Assembly (NCBI RefSeq): GCF_000003815.2
Contig: NC_049996.1
Coordinates: forward strand, 18,452,968 to 18,516,967
Origin: Branchiostoma floridae
Taxonomy: Eukaryota > Chordata > Leptocardii > Amphioxiformes > Branchiostomatidae
Length of the DNA: 64,000 nucleotides
Direction of reading: 5' to 3'
The notes beneath the pieces are model-generated. The model had not been told where the DNA came from and did no database searches. It was given only the letters and a program-made list of their open reading frames with translations. Below are positions 46,328 to 58,100 of the stretch, piece after piece. Position numbers and translations under genes: made by a program. The first letter of the stretch is position 1. The number at the start of each line of letters is the position of its first letter.

Positions 46328-46532
46328 TTGAACTGTAATTTCCAACACAAAAAATTATACTTAGCTAAAGTTTCTACCGTAAAACTCCAGTCTTCGTCGA
46401 AGAATGAACAATCCACTGTTTCTGTGACATCATGTTATGCAGATAGACCATGTGGCTTGGTGAGCAGTGGATCATAAGTTGCAGGAAGAGTTGTTTTGAA
46501 CATTTTGTGTAAGTTAGAAATTACAGTTCAAC
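46328..46532 (+). mobile_element. Fold-back MITE (TGAACTGTAATTTCC ends), copy 2
   Basis: TTGAACTGTAATTTCCAACA against GAAATTACAGTTCAA; interior differs in length from the copy at 36656. Confidence 0.7.
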
Positions 46533-48149
46533 TTTGATTTGCAGACATCTCTACCAACAGATAAACTTGCGAGTAAAAAAGCCACTCTAACAGTGCAATA
46601 ACAAACACTACTGCAGTTTACATTCTACTGTGTCTAAGCCATACGTGTATGCTACTTCTGATAAAAACGATCGCCGGTCAGGACCGTAAAAAAATGCAGT
46701 TGATATGTAGAAGCACTGTAAGGTCAAATGTGATGCTTATAGTTCAACTGGGTACCCCAAAAATTCGCATCGTTGTTTCAAAACACATGACTTCATAATT
46801 AATGATGTCCACTAAATACAGCATCAGTAATTCAGATTCTGTTTAAGACATTCATGATGAGAAGGCCTTGATAACATTTTTTCTTATAACATTGGTGTTG
46901 ACTTAAGGTACCCAGCTACATCATAAGAGTTACAGATGATGGAACATTGTATTTGTTGAAATCTACTCTTGAAAGTTCTGTTATATATATCTATATATAT
47001 ATATATTTACGCACATGCATTCAATACTTCATATGATATATGACTGTATACGTGTTACAAGTTTGTTGAATATTGCAGTGCTAGTGGAAAATGTTTTGTA
47101 AAAAGACTTTGCACTTGTAACAAATAGTGTTACAAATTTTTGGCTACACCCCAGGGGCGGTGCCAATAGTACATGTTATCTTGCTGTAGTTGTTTTTACC
47201 GGTTATGTAATGATTGTGTTGAAAAGGCACGTAAATTTATAACATTATATCTAAGATGTTAAACTATGTTATAGTTGGTCCTGAAAAGCAGTTAATAGCA
47301 AAGATTGAATATGCTGATACTGTTAATGTTGAAGTGTTTTTGTTACCAAGAAATTGAGATTGTAAAGAGTGATTTTACCTAAAATTGTATATCTTGCTAC
47401 AATGATAATAGAGATAGTCGGAACTTCAGTTTGTGTCTACGTCTTTCTCTAAATATTTCTGAATATTCATGATTATAATGTTCATGGTAATGTAATATTG
47501 GTGGTTGTGTTCAACCTACTATCAACCACTCTGACTTTTGACTTACATGTATGTTTGGTGCCTCTCTAGCTCACCAAAACCGCCAAGAACCCTCTGTCTT
47601 GTATGGCATTCCCCATGCCGTCAGCCTCTAACTCAGTATCTTTCTTCAGCACATCCTGTTTCCTTTGTTAAACACAAACCATTTCCCACTGTACAGAAGT
47701 GGTCACAGCACAATGCATGGACCTGTGTATGCTAGTACACAGACTCTTTTATCTCTGCCACCCAAACCACCATGGCCGCCAAGAAGCCTCTGTCTTGTAT
47801 GGCCTTCCCCATGTAGTCTAGTTTGGATTCCAGACCCCCAGCCCAATGCCAATAGTAGCTACGAGGTTCTAGCTCAGCTGGTGTGTGTAGGCCCTGGAAA
47901 CAGTCATGCATCCAGGCTACATTCCACCAGCTTCTAGCCCTGTATATTTATTCAGCACGTCCAGGTACTCAGCGAGGGGCGGTCTTCCCGGCCTCCTTCT
48001 CTATTATGTGCTAGTGTCCATAGCACCAAGCTGGACACTTCTTGTTTCAGTAACTAGCAGTAGTAAAGGCGCTCGTCGGTCTCGCAGGACCATGAGTAGT
48101 CCTACATGTAAATTCTACACAATGTACTTATTGTTTGTTTTTACGTTTT

Positions 48150-48480
48150 GATCGTCTGTGTTCTGCTGCAAGTCTCTGCTTTTCTTCCCCCCGTTTTAGT
48201 CCCTCCTTGACTTCCTGTCTCCAAAGAGTTCTGTTTGCTGCAAGTGACTCCCATGTGTTGATGCTCATGTCAAGGGCCTTCAAGTCCCGTTTGATACCGA
48301 GTCCTTAAAACGTAGTTGGGGACGGCCACGTGTTCTTGTCCCAGTAGCTAGATCACTGTACAGATACAGATACAATATACAGTGTCCAGAAAATATCAGC
48401 CGTCTAGCTTGTATTACATCAGATAGTTTGGGGAGTCCAGCATACAGATATTTTTGTACAGTGTTGCTCATCATGATGCA
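48150..48480 (-). mobile_element. LINE reverse transcriptase C-terminal fragment
   Basis: Minus strand reads ARRLIFSGHC, RGRPQLRF and, in another frame, KRDLKALDMSINTWESLAAN with WRQEVKEG, a common LINE ORF2 tail. A short GATACAGATACA-bearing segment sits inside it. Confidence 0.65.
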
Positions 48481-48514
48481 CATCTAAGCATCCTTTTGTA
48501 GCAACCATGATGAT

Positions 48515-48517
<3 letters not shown>

Positions 48518-48553
<36 letters not shown>
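48518..48553 (+). repeat. (CA)n microsatellite
   Basis: About 18 CA units just before minisatellite C. Confidence 0.95.
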
Positions 48554-48554
<1 letters not shown>

Positions 48555-48600
48555 AATATAGTCAGGCTATTATTAGGGGGCGAGCAATTAAATCTGTCCG

Positions 48601-50187
48601 GATATGCAGGTTGTACTCAGTACAAACCTGAAGCGTTACGCCTTAAGGCGGTTTACCTGGTATGCAGCTTGTACTGTTCAGTACAGACCTGGTGTGTTAC
48701 ACCATGAGGCGGTTAACCGGGTATGCAGCTTGTAGTGTTCAGTACAAACCTTGTGTGTTACGCCTTAAGGCGGTTTACCTGGTATGCAGCTTGTATTGTT
48801 CAGTACAAACCTGGTGTGTTACACCATGAGACGGTACCGGGTATGCAGCTTGTACTGTTCAGTACAAACCTGGTGTGTTACACCATGAGGCGGTTTACCG
48901 GGTATGCAGCTTGTACTGTTCAGTACAAACCTGGTGTGTTACGCCTTAAGGCGGTTTACCTGGTATGCAGCTTGTATTGTTCAGTACAAACCTGGTGTGT
49001 TATGCCATGAGGCGGTTTACCGGATATGCAGCTTGTACTGTTCAGCACAAACCTGGTGTGTTACACCATGAGGCTGTTTACCGGGTATGCAGCTTGTACT
49101 GTTCAGTACAAACCTTGTGTGTTACACCATAAGGCGGTTTACCTGGTATGCAGCTTGTACTGTTCAGCACAAACCTTGTGTGTTACACCATGGGGCGGTT
49201 TACCGGGTATGCAGCTTGTACTGTTCAGTACAAACCTTGTGTGTTACACCATAAGGCGGTTTACCGGGTATGCAGCTTGTACTGTTCAGCACAAACCTTG
49301 TGTGTTACACCATGGGGCGGTTTACCGGGTATGCAGCTTGTACTGTTCAGTACAAACCTTGTGTGTTACACCATAAGGCGGTTTACCTGGTATGCAGCTT
49401 GTACTGTTCAGCACAAACCTGGTGTGTTACACCATGGGGCGGTTTACCGGGTATGCAGCTTGTACTGTTCAGTACAAACCTTGTGTGTTACACCATAAGG
49501 CGGTTTACCTGGTATGCAGCTTGTACTGTTCAGCACAAACCTGGTGTGTTACGACATACGGCGGTTTACCTGGTATGCAGCTTGTATTGTTCAGTACAAA
49601 CCTGGTGTGTTACGCCTTAAGGCTGTTTACCGGGTATGCAGCTTGTACTGTTCAGTACAAACCTTGTGTGTTACACCATGAGGCGGTTTACCGGGTATGC
49701 AGCTTGTACTGTTCAGTACAAACCTGGTGTGTTACGCCTTAAGGCTGTTTACCGGGTATGCAGCTTGTACTGTTCAGTACAAACCTGGTGTGTTACGCCA
49801 TGAGACGGTTTACCGGGTATGCAGCTTGTACTGTTCAGTACAAACCTGGTGTGTTACGCCTTAAGGCTGTTTACCGGGTATGCAGCTTGTACTGTTCAGT
49901 ACAAACCTGGTGTGTTACACCATGAGGCGGTTTACCGGGTATGCAGCTTGTACTGTTCAGTACAAACCTGGTGTGTTACGCCTTAAGGCTGTTTACCGGG
50001 TATGCAGCTTGTACTGTTCAGTACAAACCTGGTGTGTTACACCATGAGGCGGTTTACCGGGTATGCAGCTTGTACTGTTCAGTACAAACCTGGTGTGTTA
50101 CGCCTTAAGGCGATTTACCTGGTATGCAGCTTGTGCTGTTCAGTACAAACCTGATGTATTACCCTCAAGGCAGTTTACCGGGTATGC
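48601..50187 (+). repeat. Minisatellite C, about 26 copies of a 61-bp unit
   Basis: Unit: GGTGTGTTACGCCTTAAGG, CGGTTTACCGGGTATGCAGC, TTGTACTGTTCAGTACAAACC. In 49026-49742 two unit types alternate (CAGCAC with CCATGG, CAGTAC with CCATAAGG), a 122-bp higher-order repeat. Ends about 280 bases before the receptor kinase start codon. Open frames in it are repeat artefacts. Confidence 0.97.
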
Positions 50188-50463
50188 AATACAATAACGT
50201 TGTTGTTCGTGCCGCCACTTCCTTCAAGATATCAGATATCGATAGATACTTCCCTTTTAACTATCTATTGTCAGAAAAAAGGTGACTCAAAACAATGTGA
50301 TGTTCCTTAAAATTCCTTCGCATAGGTTTCACTTCCTCAAAAGGATCTTATCATATCGTCAAGCAGAGACAGTAGTCAGAAGATGTCCGTGGCAGTATTC
50401 TTCCAACTCTAAACTGTGCGTCGGTTTTACGCTATCGCGATCTGTAGTACGGACGCAGCAAAT

Positions 50464-53313
50464 ATGATGCAGTTGTCGTCTCAGTTGTTTTGGAGCGTTC
50501 TGTTCGTTTGCGGCTTGCTGAATATGGGTGGAAGCGCGCCCACCGGTATAAAGCTACGGCGACAGGTAACTATACCTGAAAATCTCCCGATCGGTTCACT
50601 CGTGGCTGACCTCAATATTTTGTGGAATGACAACGGTAAAAACGACAACAGCAACAACGAGTATGAAGTCTTGTCTGGGGACGACTTCAACAGATTTGAC
50701 ATCGGCGACTCAAACGGCAAGCTTCGAGTGAAAAATCCGCTGGAATTCAAGCTTCAATCAAGGTATGAACTTGAGATTCGACTCACGGATATGTCAGAAA
50801 CACTTCCCCCTGTCAGAAAGTACCTAAACTTGACCGTGAACGTGGATGATGTACCCGACTATCCGCCGGTGTACAACTCCGCGTGTGTAACGCCCGTGAG
50901 AAAGGATTCAGAACAACTGTTCGGCATTTATGTCCACAGCGCTACAAGCGTGGGCAACTGGCACGTAGATCTACCGGGAAATGTGTCAAGCAGTGACTAT
51001 CAAAGTACCCTTATCTCTGCAGACAACAGCAGATGTACGGTCCAGGTGACGTGGGGATCGGAGATGAATAAATTGGAATGGACGGCCGTGTTTTCGATCC
51101 TAAAGATGCACGGAATTGGTAACATTACCTGCCCTTCTAACCGCGATGGCATAGAAGGTACGTTCTACTTCATACGCAGAAACAGCGACACAAAAAATCA
51201 AGCTGCAACCACGTTTCGAGACCTTGAACAGAACAACCTACTCAAGTCGTCTTGGGTAAACGATACTGCTATGGAATATTTTCTGTATTTTGACACAACC
51301 GTTGTCCATTCCTCCATGGCCTACGACTGTACTGTTAGTGATCTTCTTCGTGTTGATGGCACGGTATTAAGTTTCTCCATTCGGTTCTCGGTGAATATCG
51401 TAGGGTGTGGATTCGGTCGGTATGGTCCTCTATGTGATCAGGTCTGTATCTGTAAAAATGGCGCGAGTTGCCATGGATACAATGGAGCATGCTTGTGTAA
51501 ACCTGGGTGGGTGGGTGTCGCCTGCGACATACCTGTATCTACAGTAATCATCACAACCTCAAAACCGGACCAAAATATCAAGATTGGAGACAACGTTAGC
51601 TTGTCCTGTACAGCCATTCACGTCAACGTAGTATCTTTAACATGGGAACAGAAACCGCTAACAGGAAACAGCATGAAAAGCGGAAGACACGCATTGCTAC
51701 AGAGTGGGGAAAGTTCCGTATTGTCTATACCAGCCGTCGTTGACGAGGAAAACGGATTGTATTACTGTATCGTGAACACAACCGATGGACGAACGCTGGA
51801 GACGGAGTTTTTGCTGAACGCGAGTCAATGTTCCTCTAACCACCACGGGAAGTTCTGCAACGAGACATGTGATTGCCACAATGGTGGGCGATGTGACCGG
51901 CTGAGGGGGTGTGTTTGTCCTCCGGGTTGGATGGGTGCTAACTGTCAGTCCCCATGCCCCCATGGTTATTTCGGACAAGACTGTGCCACACGGTGTACCT
52001 GTGAGAACGCGGCCAACACGTGCGACCATATCAATGGCACGTGTAGTTGTATTGCGGGCTGGTACGGTTCTAACTGCGAGCGACCATGCCCGCTTGGTCG
52101 GTACGGCCCTAGCTGTTCATACGGGTGCAAATGTGAACAGAATACGACTTGCAATGTCTTCAACGGCACCTGTGACGACGACATTACGAAAAGCACAAGT
52201 TTTAGTCCAGCATGGTTCACAGTACCAGTTGTAGCCCTGATACTTCTAGTGTCTGTAGCCATTTTTTGCCGCCATAACGTCTGCAGGAAGACCAACGGGC
52301 ATGTGCAAATGATGGAAAATATCGACGAGGAAGAACAAACGCAGATGCTGTTACCATGGGAACGGGACGAGAAACATCTAAGGGTTATCAGGATGATTGG
52401 ACAAGTTACGTTTGGTCACGTGGTTCTCGCACAATTAAAAAGACCCGGTAAGCAAAACGTTCTTGTAGCCGCGAAGACTCTTCGAGGTGAATCACACAGC
52501 GCAATGTGCCACAAGGACTTTTACCGTGAGGCGGACATTCTGACAGCCTTGTACAATAGTTCGGAGTACACGGTGGATAACAAGAAAGCCATGCATCCCA
52601 ATATTGTCGGACTGTACGGTATCATCACGCAGACTGAACCCAAGCGTATCATACTCGAGTACGCTCCGAGGGGAGATCTTCTTCAATACCTTCGGCGAAA
52701 TCGTGCCAACCCGGGGGCGTCTTCGCTCGACTTCCTCGGCCTGGCAGTCCACGTGGCCCGAGGGTTACAAGAACTGGAGCGCGTTAAAATCGTCCATCGC
52801 GACGTGGCTGCCCGGAATGTGTTAGTCACCGAGAAGAACATAGCCAAAATCGCCGACTTCGGGCTCGCTCGCGACGTGTACACCAACACTGAATACGTGC
52901 ATGTTAAACAGGAGGGTAGGGTGGCGGACCGTTTACCCTTAAAGTAGATGTCCTTAGAGTCGATACGGGACGGAGTCTACACAAGTTACAGCGATGTCTG
53001 GTCCTTTGGGGTGCTGCTGTGGGAGATCGTTACCTTTGGCGAGGAGCCCCACTACCCAGACATGCTGCACCCGGACTGCCGTCGGCTTCTCCACCTGCAT
53101 AAGCTCGGCACGCGTCTGGAGAAACCGGAAAACTGCCCCGTAATGCTGTACCGTTTGATGGCCAGGTGTTGGGACGCAGAGGCTTCACAGCGTCCCCTAG
53201 CGGAAGAGTTGGAGGCTGCATTGATGGCGATCGTTCCACAGGAAGAGAATGGTCCGAATAGTAGAACATTTCACGGACGTAATGACAACGTAGAGAGAGA
53301 AACAACACTCTGA
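50464..53313 (+). pseudogene. Intronless receptor tyrosine kinase (cadherin-like, EGF, Ig, EGF, TM, kinase) interrupted by an in-frame TAG
   Basis: Cell-surface receptor kinase by domain content. From Met at 50464: signal peptide 1-25; cadherin-like repeat about 30-136; unrecognised segment 137-315; EGF-like about 316-356; Ig-like about 357-453; TIE-like EGF repeats about 457-572; TM about 581-602; kinase from about 638. Kinase residues seen: Lys671 (VAAK), Glu689, HRDVAARN (Asp780), DFG (798-800), loop Tyr806 and Tyr811. The glycine loop is odd (GQVTFG, Val for the middle Gly). TAG at 52945-52947 stops the frame after residue 827, where tyrosine kinases normally have Trp (one base from TGG); the rest of the kinase lobe (DVWSFGVLLWEI, ARCWDAEASQRP) continues in the same frame to TGA at 53311-53313. 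No introns in 2.85 kb, unlike neighbours: retrocopy or an intron-poor family. AATAAA at 53682. Could be a pseudogene, an allele, a read error, or a truncated receptor. Confidence 0.8.
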
Positions 53314-54189
53314 TGATCTATTGGTGATACTGCCAATAACATTAGCCTAAGTATGCAAACTACACTTTAATCACTTTGATTTTAAGTCCATCCACTGTTA
53401 GATTTTTTGCCTTGCCGCCAGGCAAGGCTTTACGCCAGCTTTTTTCCATGGATCAATGGACGGACCTTTTAACCCAGCCCTTCCAAAGCCCCTTCCAAAG
53501 GCCCTTCTTTCCTTGCCGAGTTTCATGGCTTAGTTAGACAATAGTACATTCCAGGCGAGTATTAAAACGCTCTTCTAGACGCATGTTACTGTATGTGGTC
53601 CAGCGTAATAAATCTACGCTTTAACTCACCATGTTTATATAAATATATATCACAAATTGCATCAGAAGGAACTTAGTTTGTAATAAAAAATAATGCATAT
53701 TCATTGTGGGTCAAAAAGTTTTACAAAACCTGTTTAATGTGCCAATAATTCATCTGACATAAATTATGATAATGAGGGGGAGGGGGGCGACATGTGGAAC
53801 TCGGGATTTTTAAGCGTAGAATCTAGTCTATCTTACCAAAATAACATAAAATACGCGGCAAGGCACAGCTTTTTTAAAAAGATTTCTTGTTTGGTCATGG
53901 TCTGGTGTTTGAACGTGCATACTTAGTACTATTATCAATTCCTGCTATATCAAGTTATCTTGAGTTATTTGTGTTGTTAGTAGTTAACGATTTCTACTTA
54001 TGAACATTTATTTATCTTAACTGACACGCCTGTATGAAAATCAAAATGATTGATATTACTGTCTACGGTGAAACAAGTTCATTTCCATCATCAATAGTTC
54101 GATAATGCTCATTTCCAGTCCTGTACTACGCAGGCATTGCAGGTTCGTTATGTATAATCATTTTATTTCCTTATTTCAACCGCGGCATC

Positions 54190-54430
54190 AATATGACAGC
54201 GTAGAGAGAGAAACAACAGTCTGATGATTTCTTGGTACTCTTATAGTTCCGCTAATAAGACTAAATGCACACTAAGTATGTTGTGGTGTATGTTGCTCAT
54301 ACATGCGTATATTCACGGTATGCCATGTACAATTTTCATATTGATTTATTTTGTATTTCGTTATGTTTCAGACTCGACTCACGGACATATTTACACTGTG
54401 AGGAAGTACCTAAACTTGACCGTTTTACTT
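54190..54430 (+). pseudogene. Fragments of a second copy of the receptor kinase gene
   Basis: 54194-54285 resembles the 3' end of the kinase gene (53284-53360: GTAGAGAGAGAAACAAC, CTGATGAT, CTAAGTATG). 54372-54423 resembles part of the cadherin-like coding region (50776-50835), with the shared run AAGTACCTAAACTTGACCGT. The two pieces are out of their original order, so this is the remnant of a rearranged neighbouring copy rather than a gene. Confidence 0.6.
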
Positions 54431-55130
54431 CATTTTTTCACTGCGGCAAAACAGCATGCAATTGTTGTGTAACTACTAAAGTGGAAAATGGCACAGAGCA
54501 GACTCTTGCTATCGGCGCAGACATATTTTTCTCTACCTTATTCAAACGTTTTGTCTTTTTTTTCGCAAATTGCAATCTATTGTAATACAAAACTTAAGTT
54601 AAGTTCTATGAGACGTTCATATGATGGCGACTATTGTTTAACCCATACAGAGGACGGTACATGTAGATGATGGAGCACAGGAAATATTACATGGAATCAT
54701 ACTAAGATATGTAAGGACGACTTGTTTAAATAATGTACAATAAATGCCTTGGTGCATGATGGCTCTTTGACAAATGTTATTCTCAATTACATTTTGTTCA
54801 GAATCGCTCCAAAAGTTCCAGCGCCATTTATGCACCTCAGCTGATTCAAAAGAGATACTCTAAGATCTAATAACCCTAATATGATATAGCATATTATAAT
54901 GCTCATTTTATTACCATAAAAATTCCTATATATTCCAATTACTATGTTCCTTAACTTAACTTCCTTAACAGTTATTGGACTGTTGTCAGCGACACAATCT
55001 CATCTCAATCAGGCATTTCCAAAATTCACAGAAATCAGTGAGTTGAACACTCAGCTCGGCTCTGGCGGTAGAATGACGTCATGGCCGTATAGCCGATCTG
55101 ATTGGCCGAATCTGGACAAAAACTGAACTG

Positions 55131-58100
55131 TCAGATAGTGTCCTCGTATTCGAAGTCGTTCTCGTAGTCCGAGTCGTCTGTGCGGACGCGGTTGGTTGTC
55201 TGGTTCGACAGCTCCAGATATTCGTGGCTGTTCTCGTAGTCTGGGTGGGCGCGGTTGGTTGTCAGGCTGGTGTATTCACTGTCAGTGTTTCCCATGGTGC
55301 TGGGGTCCAGCGCCTGGTAGTCAGCAGAGTCAGACCGGGCTCCATACGCTCCAGGAGGAGGGGGAAATGCTGCCGGGGCTTGGGGACCCCTGGCCGGGGG
55401 GCGAGAGTCACGTGTGTCGACCATCTCATACTCATCGTTGTCGTCGGTTCCTGGGTCGACCATGTCGTAATCGTGGGTGGAGGTTCCTGGCTCTTTCGCA
55501 GCCCTGTTATGTGAAATACCCAAATTAGAACGTAACGTGGAATGCAGTCGTTTTGTACAAGGTAAAATGTAAATGCATAGCGCGCCTCATGCGTCGCACG
55601 ACGTGGGGGCTTCTAAGTAATAGCGCACCTGAACAACATACGATGTATATAGCGAGGCGTATACCACTCCCAGATCCTTCTAGAAAACCTACGTATACCC
55701 ACCCCTTAGATCGTCTCTAAGAAAGGTACAAGCGGATTCCTTTTTCTAGAAATGCGTGGACTTGAAATGCTGTTACTAGATGTAATCTGCATCTCTGTTG
55801 TATTTTATCTGACCCTTACCCCTTCCCTCATGACCTCAATGAAAAGTGGCCTGCAGGCCGATTTGAGCTTTCATTAATAAGTTAAGTTTCAAACGAGTAA
55901 GAATATTGGCACAGTTACCTCCTACGTTTGACGATGAAGATAGCAAAGACCCCGATTGACACAAGTAGAACGGCCCCCAGGACGGAAACTGGGGCTGCCC
56001 ACGCCACAGCATCCTGTCCACGGTCCGTTGTCGTCTCTGAAGAATCAATTAGTTTATTGCATAACAATTGTCACCTGTAGAATGTAAGGCAAGGTGCTGT
56101 ACATTGGATAAGTCAACATTAACAGTAACATTAATCTAATACAGTGCATGCAGATTCTTGGCTATACAACATTGAAAGAAGACAACAATGTACATGTAAT
56201 GTAAGGCGAAGCGTTACATATTACTACTTGCCACTAATACATCAGTCTAGTGCAATTATGATAGCAAAGAATAACACGGTGCGTTCTTTATTATAGTTTT
56301 AACACGGTTTCCACGACAGTATAGGTCGTGTACAACCACATTGCAAATCAGAATGTTTTCTTGAAGTGGACACCCAGAAGCTTTGGAGGTGGAATTGATA
56401 AATAAACCGCGATCCCGTTTATTGGTAATACAGGTCGGCAATGGCCAACGAGCATCAAATATCACTAAAGACGACCCAAATGTATAGGCGGACTTAATAA
56501 AAGAATAGTGTCATTATTACACGAACGTACCTGAACAATAAGGCGTAGGGATGTCGAAGGTCCCGTTCTTCTGACACAGTACTGTAACATTTTGCCCGTT
56601 TTTGCAAGTGATCGTCACGCGTTGGCCAATAGCGACGTTTCCTCCATGGTTAGGGGAAACGGAAATGACGTCATCACTCACTGTGACAGGTACACAATGG
56701 CCAACCCCTGGAAAAGATATGGAAGTCTTTATTAGTAAGTGTTTATTTTTTGTATTGTTTCATTATGTGTTAAGCCAACATGTGTCACACGACCAGGCAG
56801 TATTTAAGTCTGTATTCATTCCAACTCACCTTCATAACGCAGAATGAATCCGTTCGTTTGCTGCGCTCTTCGCGGCCCTGCTAGGAACTGCAGACGGACA
56901 TAGCTGCTGAAACTGACGTATTCTGACGTACCGTTTAGAAAGGTAACAATCGATCGCGAAGAGTTGCCCTCTACAATCGTCAGGCTGTCTTCTGCGGTGA
57001 TGTCTAAGAGTTCTAACTTGACCCTTATGACCTTTTCAGGGGCTACTTGTATGTTCCATACACAGTTCTGATCTAGTGGGTACGGTCCGGGGAAGTCAGG
57101 GGAGTAGATGATCCCTTCATTTGCCTTCAGATCGCCACCACATGCTCCAATAGACGCTACAGATGGAAAACAAACTTTTAGCATTCATTCAACGCAGTGT
57201 TAAAGGATTATTAGTCGGCCTCATTACATTAGAGGTCACAACCTCTTGCGCTTGTCCGCCATCTTTGTTCTTTACATGTTAGTTGAATATTCTGCTTGGT
57301 TCCACGTAGCTGCGTTTCAATAAGCGCAAGCTATCACCTCTCATAATTTCATACAACGTTGTATAGAGTACTTGAGACACGGAAAGAAAGACGCCGAAAA
57401 GAAGATATTACATGTACCATCGGAAAGTATTAAGTGCTTGCCATGGATAAAAAGAAGGAAGCATGACAAGTTTTTGATCCACAAGTTCTTTGATATGTTT
57501 AGAATGAGGTTTTGGGGCCATTACGTGATAGTTGAATCAGCACCAATGACAGATCCGACAGTTTTAAAAGTTTTGAAAATGAAGGAGTTTCTTACCTTCA
57601 AACACTTCTACTCTCTGTGACGTGCTGGGACCTCCACAGAACTGGAACTGGTCTCCCCCACACGGTGCAGTGCACTCGTTGACCGGTAGTCGGCGGGAGG
57701 CAGAGTCTTGTTGTAATTGGTTCCCGCAACGACAGCCAAATCTGTTGGCAACTCCAGCGTACCGATAGCTTTGGGCTCGACAATATTTCAGACACTTTTG
57801 AATGGTGGTGTTGACATGAGAGACAGAGGGACCAGTCAGTAGAGGTTTATTAACTGGTTCGTCCTGGTAGCAACCTAGGGACAACGGAACTGGGGGGAAG
57901 GGATATCAGGAAATGTAACAGTTAGATATTATAACATCCAGTGTTATACAGAACTCAAGCACCAAAAGCAACTTTCAGACGAAAAGTCTGAAAATTGCTT
58001 TTTTCTCAATGACCCGCCTCTTAACTGCAAAACGTACAGCTATACTAAGGTACGGAAGATGAACCTTAATGTCGAGGGTACTCACCATTTATACACCTGT

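Larger units (their letters stand above)
42963..48600. other. MGAT5 3' flank without other genes
   Basis: After the terminal-exon copies (to about 44400) the stretch holds the seeding element at 44505, TIR elements at 45633 and 46328, an AT microsatellite near 46983-47005, a two-fold duplication at 47574-47625 and 47770-47812 (CGCCAAGAA, CTCTGTCTTGTATGGC), and the LINE end at 48150. No gene recognised. Confidence 0.5.

Noticed and set aside
48601-50187. Four near-identical 116-aa open frames
   Set aside because: Offset by exactly 122 bp, i.e. the higher-order period of minisatellite C; not genes.
53411-53431. Hairpin GCCTTGCC...GGCAAGGC as a terminator
   Set aside because: Short stem after a eukaryotic gene; a polyadenylation signal at 53682 is the likelier end signal.
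57372-57620. 82-aa plus-strand open frame
   Set aside because: Overlaps the WSC exon on the other strand and shows no domain or conservation signal.
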